A DNA stretch of 64,000 bases from Bradyrhizobium lablabi (GTDB lineage: Bacteria > Pseudomonadota > Alphaproteobacteria > Rhizobiales > Xanthobacteraceae): assembly GCF_018129385.1 (NCBI RefSeq), contig NZ_JAFCLN010000022.1, positions 57,047-121,046 of the forward strand, written 5' to 3'. The translations under genes were made by a program, and so were the position numbers. Numbering within the stretch: the stretch's first letter is position 1; every line of letters starts with the position of its first letter. Below the pieces are notes generated by a model, which saw only the letters and a program-made list of their open reading frames with translations, did not search any database and had not been told where the DNA came from. Shown piece by piece: positions 63,944 to 64,000 of the stretch.

Positions 63944-64000
63944 ATGAAGATGGTTAAGAGCCTTATTCTCGGCTCAGCGGCGGGTATCCTCGCCGTTGGC
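63944..64000 (+). CDS. Porin, N-terminal signal peptide only (partial)
   Basis: The window ends after 19 codons, MKMVKSLILGSAAGILAVG, which is the signal peptide start of Bradyrhizobium/Rhodopseudomonas-type outer-membrane porins. A strong ribosome site (TTGGAGG) precedes the ATG. The identity rests on a short segment and on recall of such porins. Confidence 0.75.
   Translation, partial: MKMVKSLILGSAAGILAVG

Overview
The window reads as a 64-kb piece of chromosome from a GC-rich alphaproteobacterium, most likely Bradyrhizobium or a close relative in the Nitrobacteraceae. The basis is the dense high-GC coding on both strands, the cysteine-free 41-aa ribosomal protein L36, the start of a Bradyrhizobium-type porin at the right edge, a lone CheZ, a CIRCE-controlled groES-groEL pair and several families of short palindromic repeats typical of this group. 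This placement is inference from pattern recognition, not from a database search. I saw no tRNA, rRNA, CRISPR array, integrase, transposase or phage gene, so most of the window looks like ordinary core or near-core chromosome.

Left part (1-22 kb): a CobW-type GTPase coupled to an upstream gene; a sorbosone-dehydrogenase-like protein; a secreted unknown next to a class-C serine hydrolase; an exported GH16 + GH1 beta-glucan pair; a pgm-epimerase-DapA-like cluster; a DegP-like protease; an isolated molybdenum hydroxylase large subunit; an enoyl-CoA hydratase and two acyl-CoA dehydrogenases in one operon; and a LemA-TPM-TPM operon followed by a Bug-family binding protein.

Middle part (22-45 kb): a YbaK deacylase, a HAD dehalogenase overlapping a dienelactone-hydrolase-like protein, an amidohydrolase divergent from two MaoC dehydratases, rpmJ, a TPR protein, small exported proteins, an ArsR/AHSA1 pair and an AraC-GyrI regulator, cytochrome c, and glycolate oxidase. 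Here glcD is separated from glcEF by about 2.1 kb holding cspA, a possible zinc-ribbon protein and a monooxygenase. A histone-H1-like lysine-rich protein, a TorF-type porin, an HPP membrane protein, a YddA/BacA-like ABC exporter and an LldP-type permease follow. GlcDEF and LldP together suggest use of 2-hydroxyacids (glycolate or lactate).

Right part (45-64 kb): exported unknowns, groS-groL with a CIRCE operator and a promoter, cheZ, an L,D-transpeptidase, a DUF2076 protein, a ChbG/HpnK deacetylase coupled to a GT2 glycosyltransferase, hisZ-hisG, rsmE, two tandem four-cysteine exported paralogues that both start with TTG, ubiA, a 660-bp block of repeat-derived sequence, a hydrolase-fold protein that lacks its serine nucleophile, a MarR regulator and the truncated porin.

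No clearly new multi-gene system stands out. The best leads are the tandem TTG-start cysteine proteins, the hydrolase with a GDGTG elbow, the split glcDEF locus, the ChbG + GT2 pair, and the repeat families placed inside or beside transcription units, including between groS and groL.
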